Shown one piece after another: positions 1 to 10,090 of a stretch of DNA of 64,000 nucleotides. The stretch covers positions 62,001 through 126,000 of the forward strand of contig NZ_MLHH01000005.1 of the NCBI RefSeq assembly GCF_002000125.1, given 5' to 3'. The notes under the pieces are model-generated. The model had not been told where the DNA came from and searched no databases. It saw only the letters and a list, made by a program, of their open reading frames with translations. The position numbers and the translations under genes were made by a program. The DNA is from Rodentibacter heidelbergensis (GTDB taxonomy: Bacteria > Pseudomonadota > Gammaproteobacteria > Enterobacterales > Pasteurellaceae). The first letter of the stretch is position 1, and the number at the start of each line of letters is the position of its first letter.

Positions 1-644
1 GGAATAGCGATGATCATCGCTGCAATACCCGGATAGTAAAGGGCTTGTTGCCATACATCTTTCGCTGTGGCTTCTACCCCATGTGTGCTGAAATAAAGCG
101 CACCGGCGAGAAGTACCATAGCACCCGGTACCATACCACCAAGGTTGTGGGCGGTATTCCAAATAGAAACAATGGTTCCACGTTCGGATTTAGACCACCA
201 GTGAACCATTGTCCGTCCGCATGGCGGCCATCCCATACCTTGGAACCAACCGTTTAAAAAGATCATGATCCACATGATAACGATGCCGGATGTTGCCCAC
301 GGGAATAACCCCATCATGGTCATACATAAACCGGACAGTAATAAACCGAACGGTAAAAAGACTTTCGGGTTAGAACGATCCGAAAGCATTGCCATAAAGA
401 ATTTTGATAAACCGTAAGCTAAACCGGCTGCCGTACCGACAATACCCAATTCAGCTTTATTATACATACCTGCTTCAATTAACCCTTTTTGAGCCAAGTC
501 AAAGTTTGCACGCACAAAATAATAAGCGGCGTAGCCAAAGAAGATTCCTGCGAAGACCTGCCAACGTAAACGTTTATAGGTGGAATCAATTTTTTCCGCC
601 GGAAGTTCCGCAATGTGCGGTGCGGGTTTAAATGGTCCAAACAT
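1..644 (-). CDS. glpT: Glycerol-3-phosphate transporter GlpT (partial, C-terminus outside window)
   Basis: About 214 N-terminal codons are visible on the minus strand, starting MFGPFKPAPHI and running off the window edge. The protein is a major-facilitator antiporter of the inner membrane that exchanges sn-glycerol-3-phosphate for phosphate. The visible part shows the family-typical YYFVRANFDLA first transmembrane helix, the loop GLAYGLSKF and the stretch NGWFQGMGWPPCGRTMVHWW, which is diagnostic of the organophosphate:Pi antiporters. The start at 644 is preceded by GGAG. It is divergent from glpABC, sharing a 284-bp control region with two CRP sites, so uptake and oxidation of glycerol-3-phosphate are probably co-regulated. 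Confidence 0.95.
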   Translation of the reverse strand, partial: MFGPFKPAPHIAELPAEKIDSTYKRLRWQVFAGIFFGYAAYYFVRANFDLAQKGLIEAGMYNKAELGIVGTAAGLAYGLSKFFMAMLSDRSNPKVFLPFGLLLSGLCMTMMGLFPWATSGIVIMWIMIFLNGWFQGMGWPPCGRTMVHWWSKSERGTIVSIWNTAHNLGGMVPGAMVLLAGALYFSTHGVEATAKDVWQQALYYPGIAAMIIAI

Positions 645-750
645 AATTTTTCTCCAACATATTGAATTATGATTTGTCCTTTCCCATTAAAAAGAAAGGA
701 GAGTGTGCATAATAATGAAAAATAAAAAATAAGAAAGTTTGAGAATAAAA

Positions 751-772
751 AAATGTGAAGTTCTTCACAGAA
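751..772. promoter_or_regulatory. CRP binding site, glpT-glpA intergenic
   Basis: Core TGTGA-AGTTCT-TCACA at 754-769 matches the CRP consensus TGTGA-N6-TCACA at all ten positions, with A/T flanks. It lies 110 bp upstream of glpT and 160 bp upstream of glpA. Family knowledge: glp genes are catabolite-regulated in Pasteurellaceae and enterics. Confidence 0.8.
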
Positions 773-803
773 AAAATGATCTTACAATGAGTGAATTCGA
801 AAA

Positions 804-825
804 TAATGTGATCTACTTCACAAAA
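804..825. promoter_or_regulatory. CRP binding site 2, glpT-glpA intergenic
   Basis: Core TGTGA-TCTACT-TCACA at 807-822 is again a perfect match. Its centre is 53 bp, close to five helical turns, from the first site, so both would lie on the same DNA face. It is the closer of the two to glpA. Confidence 0.8.
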
Positions 826-928
826 TAATTTTCTTTTTCGCTCAAAATGTTGTTTATTTAGGCATAATTCTCTACAATTTGATTAATTTTTATCTTTTAT
901 TATTTTTTTGTGGGCTGTGGGGGTAAAC

Positions 929-2620
929 ATGGGATTATCGCCTAATTTATATCGAGATGTTGGAGATTTCTCTCCCTTATCAACAGATGTGATTATCATC
1001 GGTGGTGGGGCAACCGGTGCGGGGATTGCCCGTGACTGTGCATTGCGGGGGATTTCCTGTATTTTATTGGAACGCCGTGATATTGCCACCGGTGCAACCG
1101 GGCGTAATCACGGGCTTTTACATAGTGGTGCCCGCTATGCTGTTAATGATCAAGAATCAGCAGAAGAATGTATTAAAGAAAACCGCATTTTGCGCCAAAT
1201 TGCCCGCCACTGTGTTGATGAAACGGAAGGGTTATTTATCACCTTACCTGAAGATTCCCTCGATTATCAAAAAACCTTCATTGAAAGCTGCACCAAATCC
1301 GGTATTGAAGCTGTGGCGATTGATCCTCAACTTGCCAAAATAATGGAACCTTCCGTTAATCCAAATTTAGTGGGCGCTGTAGTAGTGCCTGATGGCTCTA
1401 TTGATCCTTTCCGTTTAACTGCCTCCAATATGATGGATGCGGCAGAAAATGGTGCTAAAGTTTTCACCTACTGTGAAGTGAAAAATCTCATTCGGGAAGG
1501 CGGGAAAGTGATTGGTGTGGATGTTTATGATCATAAAAACAAAGTGAAACGCCAATTTTTTGCACCGGTGGTGGTGAATGCCAGTGGCATTTGGGGACAA
1601 GGGATTGCGGAATATGCGGATCTCAAAATAAAAATGTTCCCTGCCAAAGGCGCATTGCTGGTGATGGGACACCGTATCAATAAAATGGTGATTAACCGCT
1701 GTCGTAAACCGGCAGACGCCGATATTCTTGTGCCGGGTGATACCATTTGTGTGATTGGCACCACTTCCAGCCGTATTCCTTACGATCAAATTGACAATAT
1801 GGAAATTACCCCCGAAGAGGTGGATATTCTTTTCCGTGAAGGGGAAAAACTGGCGCCAAGTTTACGTCATACCCGTGTGCTTCGTGCTTATGCAGGGGTT
1901 AGACCATTAGTGGCAACGGATGATGATCCGTCCGGTCGGAATGTCAGCCGTGGTATTGTTTTATTGGATCATGCCGAGCGTGACGGCTTAGACGGATTTA
2001 TCACAATAACCGGTGGTAAATTGATGACTTATCGCTTAATGGCGGAGTGGGCAACGGATTTGGTGTGCAAAAAACTGAATAAAAATGCGTCTTGTGTGAC
2101 CGCAGAGCGTCCTTTACCGGGTTCGACAGAAAGTCGCCAAGAAACCAATCAAAAAGTGATTTCATTACCAAGCACCATTCGTTATTCCGCAGTGTATCGT
2201 CATGGGGCGAGAGCCAGCCGATTGTTACAAACCGATCGTTTAGATCGTTCTATGGTGTGTGAATGTGAAGCGGTGACAGCAGGTGAAGTGCGTTATGCCG
2301 TTGATGAGCTTGATGTGAATAATCTGGTGGATTTACGCCGCCGCACCCGTGTGGGCATGGGAACTTGCCAAGCAGAACTTTGCGCCTGTCGTGCTGCCGG
2401 GTTGATGAACCGTTTTGAGGTTGCCACGCCTCGCCAATCCACCACACAACTGAATGCTTTTATGGAAGAACGTTGGCGTGGAATTCAGCCTATCGCTTGG
2501 GGCGAGGCAATTCGTGAGGCGGAATTTACCGCTTGGATGTATGGCAGTGTATTGGGGTTAAATGATGTGAAACCCCTTGAAGAACAAGCACAACAGGGGA
2601 CGGACAGTAATGAATTTTGA
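929..2620 (+). CDS. glpA: Anaerobic glycerol-3-phosphate dehydrogenase subunit A
   Basis: This 563-residue flavoprotein oxidises sn-glycerol-3-phosphate to dihydroxyacetone phosphate and passes electrons towards menaquinone in anaerobic growth. The FAD-binding GGGATG motif is at residues 25-30, followed by the [21 protein letters not shown] block typical of this dehydrogenase family. Near the C-terminus a BFD-like iron-sulfur domain carries [10 protein letters not shown] and [12 protein letters not shown] chose ATG 929, preceded by GGGGG, over an in-frame TTG at 908. Its 3' end overlaps glpB by 11 bp, so glpA, glpB and glpC form one operon. Confidence 0.96.
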   Translation: MGLSPNLYRDVGDFSPLSTDVIIIGGGATGAGIARDCALRGISCILLERRDIATGATGRNHGLLHSGARYAVNDQESAEECIKENRILRQIARHCVDETEGLFITLPEDSLDYQKTFIESCTKSGIEAVAIDPQLAKIMEPSVNPNLVGAVVVPDGSIDPFRLTASNMMDAAENGAKVFTYCEVKNLIREGGKVIGVDVYDHKNKVKRQFFAPVVVNASGIWGQGIAEYADLKIKMFPAKGALLVMGHRINKMVINRCRKPADADILVPGDTICVIGTTSSRIPYDQIDNMEITPEEVDILFREGEKLAPSLRHTRVLRAYAGVRPLVATDDDPSGRNVSRGIVLLDHAERDGLDGFITITGGKLMTYRLMAEWATDLVCKKLNKNASCVTAERPLPGSTESRQETNQKVISLPSTIRYSAVYRHGARASRLLQTDRLDRSMVCECEAVTAGEVRYAVDELDVNNLVDLRRRTRVGMGTCQAELCACRAAGLMNRFEVATPRQSTTQLNAFMEERWRGIQPIAWGEAIREAEFTAWMYGSVLGLNDVKPLEEQAQQGTDSNEF

Positions 2621-3893
2621 TGTAGCCATTATTGGTGGCGGTTTGGCAGGATTAACCTGCGGTATCGCCCTTCAACAACAGGGTAAACATTGTGTGATCA
2701 TCAACAACGGACAAGCCGCTATGGATTTTGCTTCCGGTTCATTTGATTTATTAAGCCGTTTGCCTGACGGCAGTGCGGTGGAAAATTTACCCGAAAATTT
2801 GACCGCACTTTGCAACGCATTACCGGCGCATCCTTATAGCCTATTGGGTGCAGAACAGGTGATAAGCAAAGCGCAAGCCTTTGAAGACTTGGCGCAATCG
2901 CTCAATCTTCATTTAGTCGGTTCAAGTGAAAAAAATCACTGGCGTGTTGCGGGGCTGGGGAGTTTGCGTGGCACATGGCTTTCCCCGAATAGTGTGCCTA
3001 CGGTAGAAGGGAACGAACCTTTCCCACACAAACGCATTGCAGTGTTAGGGATTGAGGGGTATCACGATTTTCAACCGCAATTATTAGCGGCAAATTTAGT
3101 GCTTAATCCCCAATTCGCCCATTGTGAGGTAACAAGTGGTTTCTTAAATATTCCTCAGTTGGACGAACTTCGCCAAAATGCCCGTGAGTTCCGTAGTGTT
3201 AATATTGCCCAGCTTTTAGAGCATAAATTGGCTTTTGATGATTTAGTGAAAGAAATTGTGGAGTCTGCGCTTGGGGCAGAGGCGGTCTTTTTGCCGGCGT
3301 GCTTTGGGCTAGAAAATCAAGCATTTATGACCGCACTCCGCCAAGCGACAAAACTGGCATTATTTGAACTCCCAACCTTACCGCCCTCATTATTAGGTAT
3401 GCGTCAGCGTCTTCAATTACGCCGTCAATTTGAATCTCTTGGGGGCTTAATGATGAATGGTGATAGTGCGGTGAAAGCGCATTTTGATGGTGATCGTGTG
3501 CGTTGTATTATGACACGTTTGCATAATGACGAAGAAATTGTTGCGGATAATTTTGTGCTTGCTTCGGGCAGTTTTTTCAGCAAAGGCTTAATGTCCGAAT
3601 TTGATCGAATTTTCGAACCGGTGTTTTATGCCGATATGACAGGGGTAGCCGGTTTTGATGAGAAAGATCGTTTCACTTGGACGGATAACCGTTTCTCTAA
3701 TCCGCAACCTTATCAATCGGCCGGGGTGGTGATTAACGCCCATTGCCAAGTGCAAAAGAGCGGTCAATTTTTAAAGAATTTATATGCAGTGGGGAATGTC
3801 ATCGGGGGTTTTAATGCGTTAGAACTCGGCTGTGGTTCCGGGGTAGCTGTGGTGACGGCATTGACGGTTGCCGATGAAATTTTGGCGAAATAG
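2610..3893 (+). CDS. glpB: Anaerobic glycerol-3-phosphate dehydrogenase subunit B
   Basis: GlpB (427 residues) is the second flavoprotein subunit of the GlpABC complex. The N-terminus [18 protein letters not shown] is a dinucleotide-binding fold, and the C-terminus has the flavoprotein end motif [20 protein letters not shown]. The ATG at 2610 lies inside the last codons of glpA (translational coupling). An upstream TTG in the same frame is unlikely as a start. A USS in the coding sequence near 2804 is translated as LTAL. A second USS-like site near 3328 departs from the core. Confidence 0.94.
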   Translation: MNFDVAIIGGGLAGLTCGIALQQQGKHCVIINNGQAAMDFASGSFDLLSRLPDGSAVENLPENLTALCNALPAHPYSLLGAEQVISKAQAFEDLAQSLNLHLVGSSEKNHWRVAGLGSLRGTWLSPNSVPTVEGNEPFPHKRIAVLGIEGYHDFQPQLLAANLVLNPQFAHCEVTSGFLNIPQLDELRQNAREFRSVNIAQLLEHKLAFDDLVKEIVESALGAEAVFLPACFGLENQAFMTALRQATKLALFELPTLPPSLLGMRQRLQLRRQFESLGGLMMNGDSAVKAHFDGDRVRCIMTRLHNDEEIVADNFVLASGSFFSKGLMSEFDRIFEPVFYADMTGVAGFDEKDRFTWTDNRFSNPQPYQSAGVVINAHCQVQKSGQFLKNLYAVGNVIGGFNALELGCGSGVAVVTALTVADEILAK

Positions 3894-3903
3894 GGGGGCG
3901 ATA

Positions 3904-5184
3904 ATGGATACCAATATTCAACGATTAATTGACAGCGCAAAACAATCGCTTAATTCGGCCTCAAGCCATCAATATATTGATGAAAGTTTTGAAAGTTGTA
4001 TTAAATGTACCGCCTGTACCGCTGTTTGTCCGGTTTCCCGTAATAACCCGCTTTATCCCGGCCCGAAGCAATCCGGCCCCGATGGAGAGCGTTTGCGTTT
4101 AAAATCGGCTGAACTTTATGACGAAGCCCTTAAATACTGCACCAACTGTAAACGTTGTGAAGTGGCTTGTCCGTCTGATGTCAAAATTGGTGATCTCATT
4201 GTTCGGGCGCGTAATAATCATTTGGCTCAACAGAAAAAACCGCTGATGAACAAATTGCGTGATGTTATTTTGAGTAACACCGATGTGATGGGAAAACTCA
4301 ACACGCCTCTTGCCCCTATTGTGAACCGTATTACAGGATTGAGCGCAACAAAATTTGTGCTTGAGAAAACTCTTAATATCAGCAAAAAACGCACCTTACC
4401 GAAATATGCCTTTGGTACGTTTCGTAGCTGGTATATGAAAAATGCCTTGGAAGCGCAGAAAAAGTTTGAACATAAAGTGGCCTATTTTCACGGCTGTTAT
4501 GTGAACTATAACAATCCCCAACTGGGCAAAGAATTTTTGAAAGTATTCAATGCCATGGGGATTGGCGTGATGTTGTTGGAAAAAGAAAAATGCTGCGGCT
4601 TACCTTTAACGGTGAACGGTTTTCCTGAGCGTGCACGCAACATTGCTCAATTCAATACCAATTTTATCGGCAAAATGGTGGATGAAAATGGTTTAGATGT
4701 GATTAGCGAAGCCTCAAGTTGTGCGTTAAATTTACGGGATGAATATCATCATATTTTGGGCATCGACAATGCTAAAGTCCGCCCACATATCCATATGGTG
4801 ACCCCTTTCTTATATCGGCTTTTTAAAGAGGGGAAACGCTTACCGTTGAAACCGCTGAAATTGCGGGTGGCGTACCACACGGCGTGTCATGTCGAAAAAG
4901 CAGGTTGGGCGCCTTACACATTGGAGGTGTTGAAACAAATTCCGGGATTGGAAATCATTATGTTGCCATCACAATGTTGTGGCATTGCCGGTACTTATGG
5001 TTTTAAAGCGGAAAACTATGACACCGCACAAGCTATTGGGAAAAGCTTATTTGAGCATATCAACGAAGGCGGATTTGATTATGTGATTTCTGAATGTCAA
5101 ACCTGTAAATGGCAAATTGATATGTCTTCCAATGTCACCTGTATTCACCCATTGAGTCTACTTTGTCAGTCAATGGAAGCCTAA
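3904..5184 (+). CDS. glpC: Anaerobic glycerol-3-phosphate dehydrogenase subunit C (iron-sulfur)
   Basis: GlpC (426 residues) anchors the dehydrogenase to the membrane and relays electrons to the quinone pool. Two ferredoxin-like 4Fe-4S motifs are visible: C32-x2-C35-x2-C38-x3-C42 and the later CTNCKRCEVACP. These are followed by two cysteine-rich CCG domains, HGCY...CCGLPL and HTACH...CCGIAG, of the heterodisulfide-reductase/GlpC type. The start codon lies 10 bp after the glpB stop behind a G-rich ribosome site. The operon ends at the hairpin at 5185-5220. Confidence 0.95.
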   Translation: MDTNIQRLIDSAKQSLNSASSHQYIDESFESCIKCTACTAVCPVSRNNPLYPGPKQSGPDGERLRLKSAELYDEALKYCTNCKRCEVACPSDVKIGDLIVRARNNHLAQQKKPLMNKLRDVILSNTDVMGKLNTPLAPIVNRITGLSATKFVLEKTLNISKKRTLPKYAFGTFRSWYMKNALEAQKKFEHKVAYFHGCYVNYNNPQLGKEFLKVFNAMGIGVMLLEKEKCCGLPLTVNGFPERARNIAQFNTNFIGKMVDENGLDVISEASSCALNLRDEYHHILGIDNAKVRPHIHMVTPFLYRLFKEGKRLPLKPLKLRVAYHTACHVEKAGWAPYTLEVLKQIPGLEIIMLPSQCCGIAGTYGFKAENYDTAQAIGKSLFEHINEGGFDYVISECQTCKWQIDMSSNVTCIHPLSLLCQSMEA

Positions 5185-5220
5185 AAAATAGCAGTCATTT
5201 GACTGCTATTTTGTTTTTTT
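5185..5220 (+). terminator. Rho-independent terminator of glpABC
   Basis: A 13-bp stem (5185-5197 with 5200-5212, core AGCAGTCA/TGACTGCT) is followed by a run of T. It begins right after the glpC stop codon. Confidence 0.85.
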
Positions 5221-5238
5221 TACTTTTCGTTTTTAATA

Positions 5239-6090
5239 TTAGGATTGGTTGTGTTCGTAGGCATAAAGCGTATTATGCATCAACATTGCCACCGTCATTG
5301 GGCCGACCCCACCGGGGACGGGGGTGATATAGCTAGCTTTTTGGGCGGCCGCTTCAAATCCGACATCACCAACTAATTTTCCTTCAATACGGTTAATCCC
5401 AACATCAATCACGACAGCCCCTTCTTTTACCCATTCACCCGGTATTAAGTTAGGTTTCCCCACGGCGACCACCAAAATATCCGCTTGACGAATATGAGCT
5501 TCAAGATCTTTTGTAAAACGATGGGTAACGGTAACGGTGGCGCCTGCCAGTAATAATTCTAAGGACATAGGGCGACCGACAATGTTTGATGCCCCCACAA
5601 TCACCGCATGTTTACCATGTAAATCAATACCGGTGGTTTCTAATAATTTCATTACACCATAGGGGGTGCAGGCTCGTAAAGTGGGGATACGTTGGCATAA
5701 ACGCCCAACATTATAAGGGTGAAAGCCATCCACATCTTTTTTAGGATCAATACGTTCAATAATGGCTTCAGAGTGAATTTGTTTTGGTAGCGGTAGCTGA
5801 ACCAAAATACCATCAACAGTGTTATCTGCGTTTAAGGTATCAATTAAGCTGAGTAACGCTTGTTCAGTCGTGTCTTCCGGTAAATCATAGGATTGAGAAC
5901 GAATGCCAACTTCTTCACAACTTCGGCGTTTACTTTCTACATAAACTTGAGAAGCAGGATCGGACCCCACCAAAATCACAGCAAGGCCCGGTGCACGTTC
6001 TCCTTTGCTACGATAATTTGATATTTTTTGTGAAATATCGGATTTGATTTGCTTAGAAAGTAGGGTACCGGAAATAATTTTTGCTGTCAT
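5239..6090 (-). CDS. folD: Bifunctional methylenetetrahydrofolate dehydrogenase / methenyltetrahydrofolate cyclohydrolase
   Basis: FolD (283 residues, usual length) interconverts 5,10-methylene-, 5,10-methenyl- and 10-formyl-tetrahydrofolate in the cytoplasm, supplying one-carbon units for purines and fMet-tRNA. Recognisable signatures are [14 protein letters not shown] with the catalytic Lys region, [34 protein letters not shown] (NADP site) and [15 protein letters not shown] at the C-terminus. It is monocistronic and convergent with glpC. A PurR-like palindrome lies 22 bp upstream of its ATG. Confidence 0.97.
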   Translation of the reverse strand: MTAKIISGTLLSKQIKSDISQKISNYRSKGERAPGLAVILVGSDPASQVYVESKRRSCEEVGIRSQSYDLPEDTTEQALLSLIDTLNADNTVDGILVQLPLPKQIHSEAIIERIDPKKDVDGFHPYNVGRLCQRIPTLRACTPYGVMKLLETTGIDLHGKHAVIVGASNIVGRPMSLELLLAGATVTVTHRFTKDLEAHIRQADILVVAVGKPNLIPGEWVKEGAVVIDVGINRIEGKLVGDVGFEAAAQKASYITPVPGGVGPMTVAMLMHNTLYAYEHNQS

Positions 6091-6111
6091 TGGGAAGCCT
6101 TAATGAATAAA

Positions 6112-6125
6112 AGTAAACGTTTGCT
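6112..6125 (-). promoter_or_regulatory. PurR-like operator upstream of folD
   Basis: The sequence AGTAAACGTTTGCT is a near-perfect dyad around the central CG and matches the core AAACGTTT of the gammaproteobacterial PurR box. Its position just upstream of folD, a one-carbon/purine gene, supports the reading. It is inferred from the motif only. Confidence 0.5.
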
Positions 6126-6222
6126 ATTTTAGCTGACAACGCATAAATTTACAAAATCAAATCTATTAGGCGGAACAATTGGAATAATTTTGAGCAATTA
6201 ATAGAAAAACGATAAAAATTGA

Positions 6223-6250
6223 TTGACTGAATAAGAAACCGCTCTATAAT
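6223..6250 (+). promoter_or_regulatory. Sigma-70 promoter for tRNA-Pro/tRNA-Arg
   Basis: The -35 TTGACT (6223-6228) and -10 TATAAT (6245-6250) are separated by 16 bp and followed by a GC-rich GCGC start region as in stable-RNA promoters. The tRNA-Pro gene begins 13 bp downstream. Confidence 0.75.
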
Positions 6251-6263
6251 TGTGCGCACTTGT

Positions 6264-6340
6264 CGGCGAGTAGCGCAGCTTGGTAGCGCAACTGGTTTGG
6301 GACCAGTGGGTCGTAGGTTCAAATCCTATCTCGCCGACCA
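6264..6340 (+). tRNA. tRNA-Pro (anticodon TGG)
   Basis: A 77-nt cloverleaf with acceptor stem CGGCGAG/CTCGCCG, anticodon stem-loop ACTGG-TTTGGGA-CCAGT giving TGG, T arm with GGTTCAAATCC and an encoded 3' CCA. It is transcribed with the tRNA-Arg gene 58 bp downstream. Confidence 0.97.
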
Positions 6341-6398
6341 TTTCTTTTTATCTTCCTTCAAAATTTGTGCCGGATACAAAAGATATCACCTTTAAAAT

Positions 6399-6475
<77 letters not shown>

Positions 6476-6578
6476 TTTCGTTATTATCAAAATAGACTTT
6501 CTTATCCATTTTTTATCAATCAAGCTTGTAAAGCTGGCAAGAACAGCAGTTTTTGGTTCACCTTAGATCTTACAAAGA

Positions 6579-6610
6579 AAATCCCTATTGACTGATTTCA
6601 ATAGGGATTT
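6579..6610 (-). terminator. Terminator downstream of ycaO
   Basis: A 13-bp perfect stem (6579-6591 with 6598-6610) has a six-base loop. Read on the minus strand it is followed by a broken T run, and it lies 64 bp after the ycaO stop. On the plus strand the T run is short, so it probably serves ycaO. Confidence 0.6.
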
Positions 6611-6674
6611 AGTGTGATTGGGGAACGGAAGTATTATTGACTTCTGTTTCTGGTGAAAGGCTTAGTTGAACCTT

Positions 6675-8423
6675 TTATTTTACTTTTTGTAATTTGGCAT
6701 AGGCATTGAGCAATGCTTGATGTTCTTTGAAATTTTTTAATTGCTCATCACTTGCCGGTAGGTTGTAGAAAGGATTACCCCCTTCAGCGACAGCCGCCCA
6801 AGCTTGTTTTACCGTTTCTTCGCCATACATTTTTTCAAAGGCAGTGCGATATTGTTCAGGTATGCGGTTTTCGTCTAAATAAAGTTCAAGCACGCTGATT
6901 AACGCTCGGTAGTAGTTTGCTCGTTGCGGTGTGAAAACCGAACCATTCATATTCAATGTCCAGTTTGCCCAATCTAAGGCTTGTTCTAATTCACCTAATG
7001 CCAGGTGAAGCATGGATTTCAATTCGCCCACCCGTAAGGTTGTCCAACCACTTGTTTTTGGAGCAACGATACCGATAAATTCTCGTACACGGGTGGCATC
7101 ATCAATATTTTGTGCATCCAATTCTTCTAATAATTCTGCATAGGTTTCCGGGGTATGATGCCAGTGAGGTAAATCCAGCAAAATTTCACGCCAATCCATT
7201 CCCATATTGTTATTGGCATAAATTAAATCATCTACGGGATAAATATCAGACATACCCGGCACGATAATACGGCAAGCGTAAACGCCCAAATGCTGGTAAT
7301 CCATAATGTAGACTTCTTTGTTTTCCTCACGGAAAATCGCCATAAGGTTATGATATTCCTCTTGTGTTGTGCCGGAGAAATCCCAATGAACAAAGGTATA
7401 GTCAGGGGTTTGTTTGAATAAATCCCATGAAATTAAACCGCTGGAATCAATAAAATGCGTTTCGAGGTTGGCATGATCAGCGACATCCTCATTATTAAAA
7501 GAAGGGGGGGCAAAAACGTCTAAATCTTTTAAACTTCGACCTTGCAGGAGTTCTGTTACGGTACGTTCCAATGCCACTTGGAAATTAGGATGAGCGCCAA
7601 AAGAGGCAAAGCAAGTCCCATTGTTTGGGTTGAACAGCACTACGCAAATTACCGGATATTTCCCGCCTAAAGAGGCATCAAAGGCGTAAATCGGAAAGCC
7701 TTCTTCCTCTAATTTAGCAATAGCGGTTTGGATGGCAGGATAGCGGTTCATCACCTCTTGAGGGATTTCCGGTAGGCTGATGGCTTCTGCGATAATTTTA
7801 TTTTTGACATAGCGTTCAAAAACCTCTGATAAGCCTTGCACACGGGCTTCAAATTTGCTGTTACCCGCAGACATCCCATTAGACACATAAAGATTGGCAA
7901 TAATGCTTTGTGGAATATAGACGGTTTGTTCATCGGATTGGCGAACATAAGGCATTGCCACAATGCCACGCTCATCATTGCCCGATTGTAAATCCACTAA
8001 TAATTCCGGTGTAAGTTCACCGTTAGGATCAAAATAGGTAAGCAACTCATCGTTTAAAATCCCTTTCGGTAGGCTTGTTTCATCCTCAATTGGGAACCAT
8101 TTTTCACTGGGATAATGAACGAAATCCCCCTTGGCAATCTCTTTCCCTAAATAGAAATCAGCAAAAAAATAGTTGGTGGAAAGACGTTCAAAATATTCTC
8201 CCAATGCCGAAGCCAGTGCGGCTTTTTTGCTTGCTCCTTTACCGTTGGAAAAACACTGAGGGCAATCTTTATCCCGAATATGAACAGACCACACATTAGG
8301 TACGGGATTGAGCCAAGAGGCTTCTTCAATATTAAAGCCCAGTTCGGTTAATTTTTGTTGAAATTTTGCAATACTGTCTTCTAATGCAGCATCTTTACCG
8401 GGAATAAAGGTTTGTTCAGTCAT
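6675..8423 (-). CDS. ycaO: YcaO-domain protein (RimO-associated ATP-dependent cyclodehydratase-fold protein)
   Basis: This 582-residue protein is close to E. coli YcaO in length. The YcaO domain is preceded by GKGASKKAALASALGEYFER and contains SNGMSAGNSKFEARVQGLSEVFER, a block typical of this ATP-using fold. The C-terminal part is alpha-helical, TPR-like. E. coli YcaO is reported to assist ribosomal protein S12 methylthiolation by RimO. No precursor peptide, dehydrogenase or protease gene is adjacent, so a RiPP pathway is not indicated. I chose ATG 8423 (MTEQTFIPGKDA) over a longer frame starting at 8486, which would overlap yafS. It lies 8 bp after yafS on the same strand. Confidence 0.9.
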   Translation of the reverse strand: MTEQTFIPGKDAALEDSIAKFQQKLTELGFNIEEASWLNPVPNVWSVHIRDKDCPQCFSNGKGASKKAALASALGEYFERLSTNYFFADFYLGKEIAKGDFVHYPSEKWFPIEDETSLPKGILNDELLTYFDPNGELTPELLVDLQSGNDERGIVAMPYVRQSDEQTVYIPQSIIANLYVSNGMSAGNSKFEARVQGLSEVFERYVKNKIIAEAISLPEIPQEVMNRYPAIQTAIAKLEEEGFPIYAFDASLGGKYPVICVVLFNPNNGTCFASFGAHPNFQVALERTVTELLQGRSLKDLDVFAPPSFNNEDVADHANLETHFIDSSGLISWDLFKQTPDYTFVHWDFSGTTQEEYHNLMAIFREENKEVYIMDYQHLGVYACRIIVPGMSDIYPVDDLIYANNNMGMDWREILLDLPHWHHTPETYAELLEELDAQNIDDATRVREFIGIVAPKTSGWTTLRVGELKSMLHLALGELEQALDWANWTLNMNGSVFTPQRANYYRALISVLELYLDENRIPEQYRTAFEKMYGEETVKQAWAAVAEGGNPFYNLPASDEQLKNFKEHQALLNAYAKLQKVK

Positions 8424-8431
8424 GATTGTTC

Positions 8432-9235
8432 CTAAATAAACGAAAAAAGTGCGGTGCATAATAGGGGAGTTTTGGCGAGGGGGCAAGGATTGATTTTAAT
8501 GCCGTCACTATTTAGTGTTAGGTTCAGCGGTGCATGAGGTATTTCTTCTTGGAATGCTTCCGCCGGTTGCAAAAATGTTGGTGTTTTTGACCGCACTTTT
8601 TCCCTGTTGAGGGTTAAGGGATAATGGCGTTTTTGTGCCACAATCAACGTTAAAGGTGAAAACAGTGTTGCCTGCTGTGGTTTGATCGCAAGGTTTTGGC
8701 ACGAAATGATATCGAAATGCAGCAATTCAAGCCAATCAATAATGCGCCAAGTAGGATATTGGCGGAAAGGAAACGTCCCGAGTTTCTGTTTAAAAATCAG
8801 TGGGCTGAGTGGATTAAACAACGAAAGAAATAACCAACCGTCATCGCTTAATACACGGTGGGTTTCACGCAATATTTGATGGGGATCTTGCGCAAAGTTA
8901 AGAGTATTGGCAAGAAACGCCGCATTGATTTCTTTTTGGATAAAAGGCAGTGCCGTTAATTCTGCTTGAATGAGCGTGTCATTTGGCGTTAAAGGCGTGG
9001 TTAAATTGGGCGAGATGTTTTCACACACCCACATTTGATGACGCATGGGTAATTCTGTGGGGATTTCGGCACTTAATGCTCCAAGCTTTAACACTTGATA
9101 ACCTAAAATTTTTGGCAACCAAGGGGCACAGGCTTTTTGTAATGCGTTACAATATGCCTCACCCTGTGGCAATTGCTGCCAACTGGTTGGCGAAGAAAAG
9201 GAACGTTTTGATTTTGCGTGCCAGTTGAGCATCAT
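8432..9235 (-). CDS. yafS: SAM-dependent methyltransferase, YafS-like
   Basis: This 267-residue protein resembles E. coli Yaf[16 protein letters not shown] near the N-terminus, then [25 protein letters not shown], the post-I/III region of a class I methyltransferase fold. The substrate is unknown. It is divergent from gloB, the same arrangement as yafS/gloB in enterics, which strengthens the assignment. It reads directly into ycaO. Two USS lie at its 3' end (8448 and 8588). The C-terminal 60 residues look poorly conserved. Confidence 0.8.
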   Translation of the reverse strand: MMLNWHAKSKRSFSSPTSWQQLPQGEAYCNALQKACAPWLPKILGYQVLKLGALSAEIPTELPMRHQMWVCENISPNLTTPLTPNDTLIQAELTALPFIQKEINAAFLANTLNFAQDPHQILRETHRVLSDDGWLFLSLFNPLSPLIFKQKLGTFPFRQYPTWRIIDWLELLHFDIISCQNLAIKPQQATLFSPLTLIVAQKRHYPLTLNREKVRSKTPTFLQPAEAFQEEIPHAPLNLTLNSDGIKINPCPLAKTPLLCTALFSFI

Positions 9236-9258
9236 CCATCCAAATTGAGAGAAGAATT

Positions 9259-9960
9259 ATGTTAGTTGCCTTACCTGCGTTGAATGACAATTATATTTGG
9301 CTTTATCAACGGGAAAATTTACCGCTTATTATTGTCGATTTACCGGAAACGGACAAGCTTTTTGCTTGGCTTGTGGCGAACCCTACTCCCATTGAGGCCT
9401 TGTTGCTTACTCATGAGCATGATGACCATACTCAAGGGGTGGCTTCCTTTAAGCAACGTTATCCGAATGTGCCCATTTATGGCTCGCAAGAATGTGCCTC
9501 AAAAGGGGCAACGCATATTGTCAATGAGGGGGAAATTATCACCCCGAATTATGCTATCCAAGTGATCCCCACCGGCGGCCATACAGCACAGCATATAAGT
9601 TTTCTGGTGGATAATCATTTATTTTGTGGTGATGCATTATTTTCAGCAGGGTGTGGGCGGGTATTTACCGGTAACTATCAGCAAATGTTTGAGGGGTTAG
9701 GGCGTTTAAAGCAACTTCCTGACGATACCATTGTATGCCCCGGTCATGAATATACTTTAAGCAATTTGGCTTTTGCGGAAACTGTGATAGAAGAGAAAAG
9801 TGCGGTCAAAAATCATCGTATTTTTGTGGAACATTTACGTCAGGAAGGTAAACCCAGTTTGCCAACAACACTGGAATTAGAGAAACGCATTAATCCCTTT
9901 TTACAGGCGAAGAGCGAACAGGAATTTATCGCATTACGTCAAGCAAAAGATCGCTTCTAA
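9259..9960 (+). CDS. gloB: Hydroxyacylglutathione hydrolase (glyoxalase II)
   Basis: GloB (233 residues) hydrolyses S-lactoylglutathione to lactate and glutathione, completing methylglyoxal detoxification in the cytosol. It is a metallo-beta-lactamase fold enzyme. The metal-binding motif [10 protein letters not shown] is around residues 53-62, [10 protein letters not shown] supplies another metal ligand, [14 protein letters not shown] the bridging Asp and CPGHEYT the last His. The C-terminal [20 protein letters not shown] tail is typical. A USS is translated as KSAVKN near residue 182. Confidence 0.95.
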   Translation: MLVALPALNDNYIWLYQRENLPLIIVDLPETDKLFAWLVANPTPIEALLLTHEHDDHTQGVASFKQRYPNVPIYGSQECASKGATHIVNEGEIITPNYAIQVIPTGGHTAQHISFLVDNHLFCGDALFSAGCGRVFTGNYQQMFEGLGRLKQLPDDTIVCPGHEYTLSNLAFAETVIEEKSAVKNHRIFVEHLRQEGKPSLPTTLELEKRINPFLQAKSEQEFIALRQAKDRF

Positions 9961-10090
9961 CTATTTTAGGTTATTCTAAATAGATTGTGCGGTGTTGATT
10001 TGCCGAACGCATAACAATTCATTAAAATAGCGCACAAGTTTTTCTTGAATGTTCACCGCCGTTAAAAGTGCGGTGATTTTTAATTGCATT

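Noticed and set aside
908-928. TTG start of glpA 21 bp upstream
   Set aside because: ATG 929 has a G-rich ribosome site and gives the N-terminus expected for the family. The extra residues show no conservation I can recall.
6675-9235. YcaO plus methyltransferase as a RiPP (azole peptide) cluster
   Set aside because: No precursor peptide, dehydrogenase, protease or transporter is nearby, and both genes match conserved housekeeping-type families (YcaO of the RimO type and YafS).
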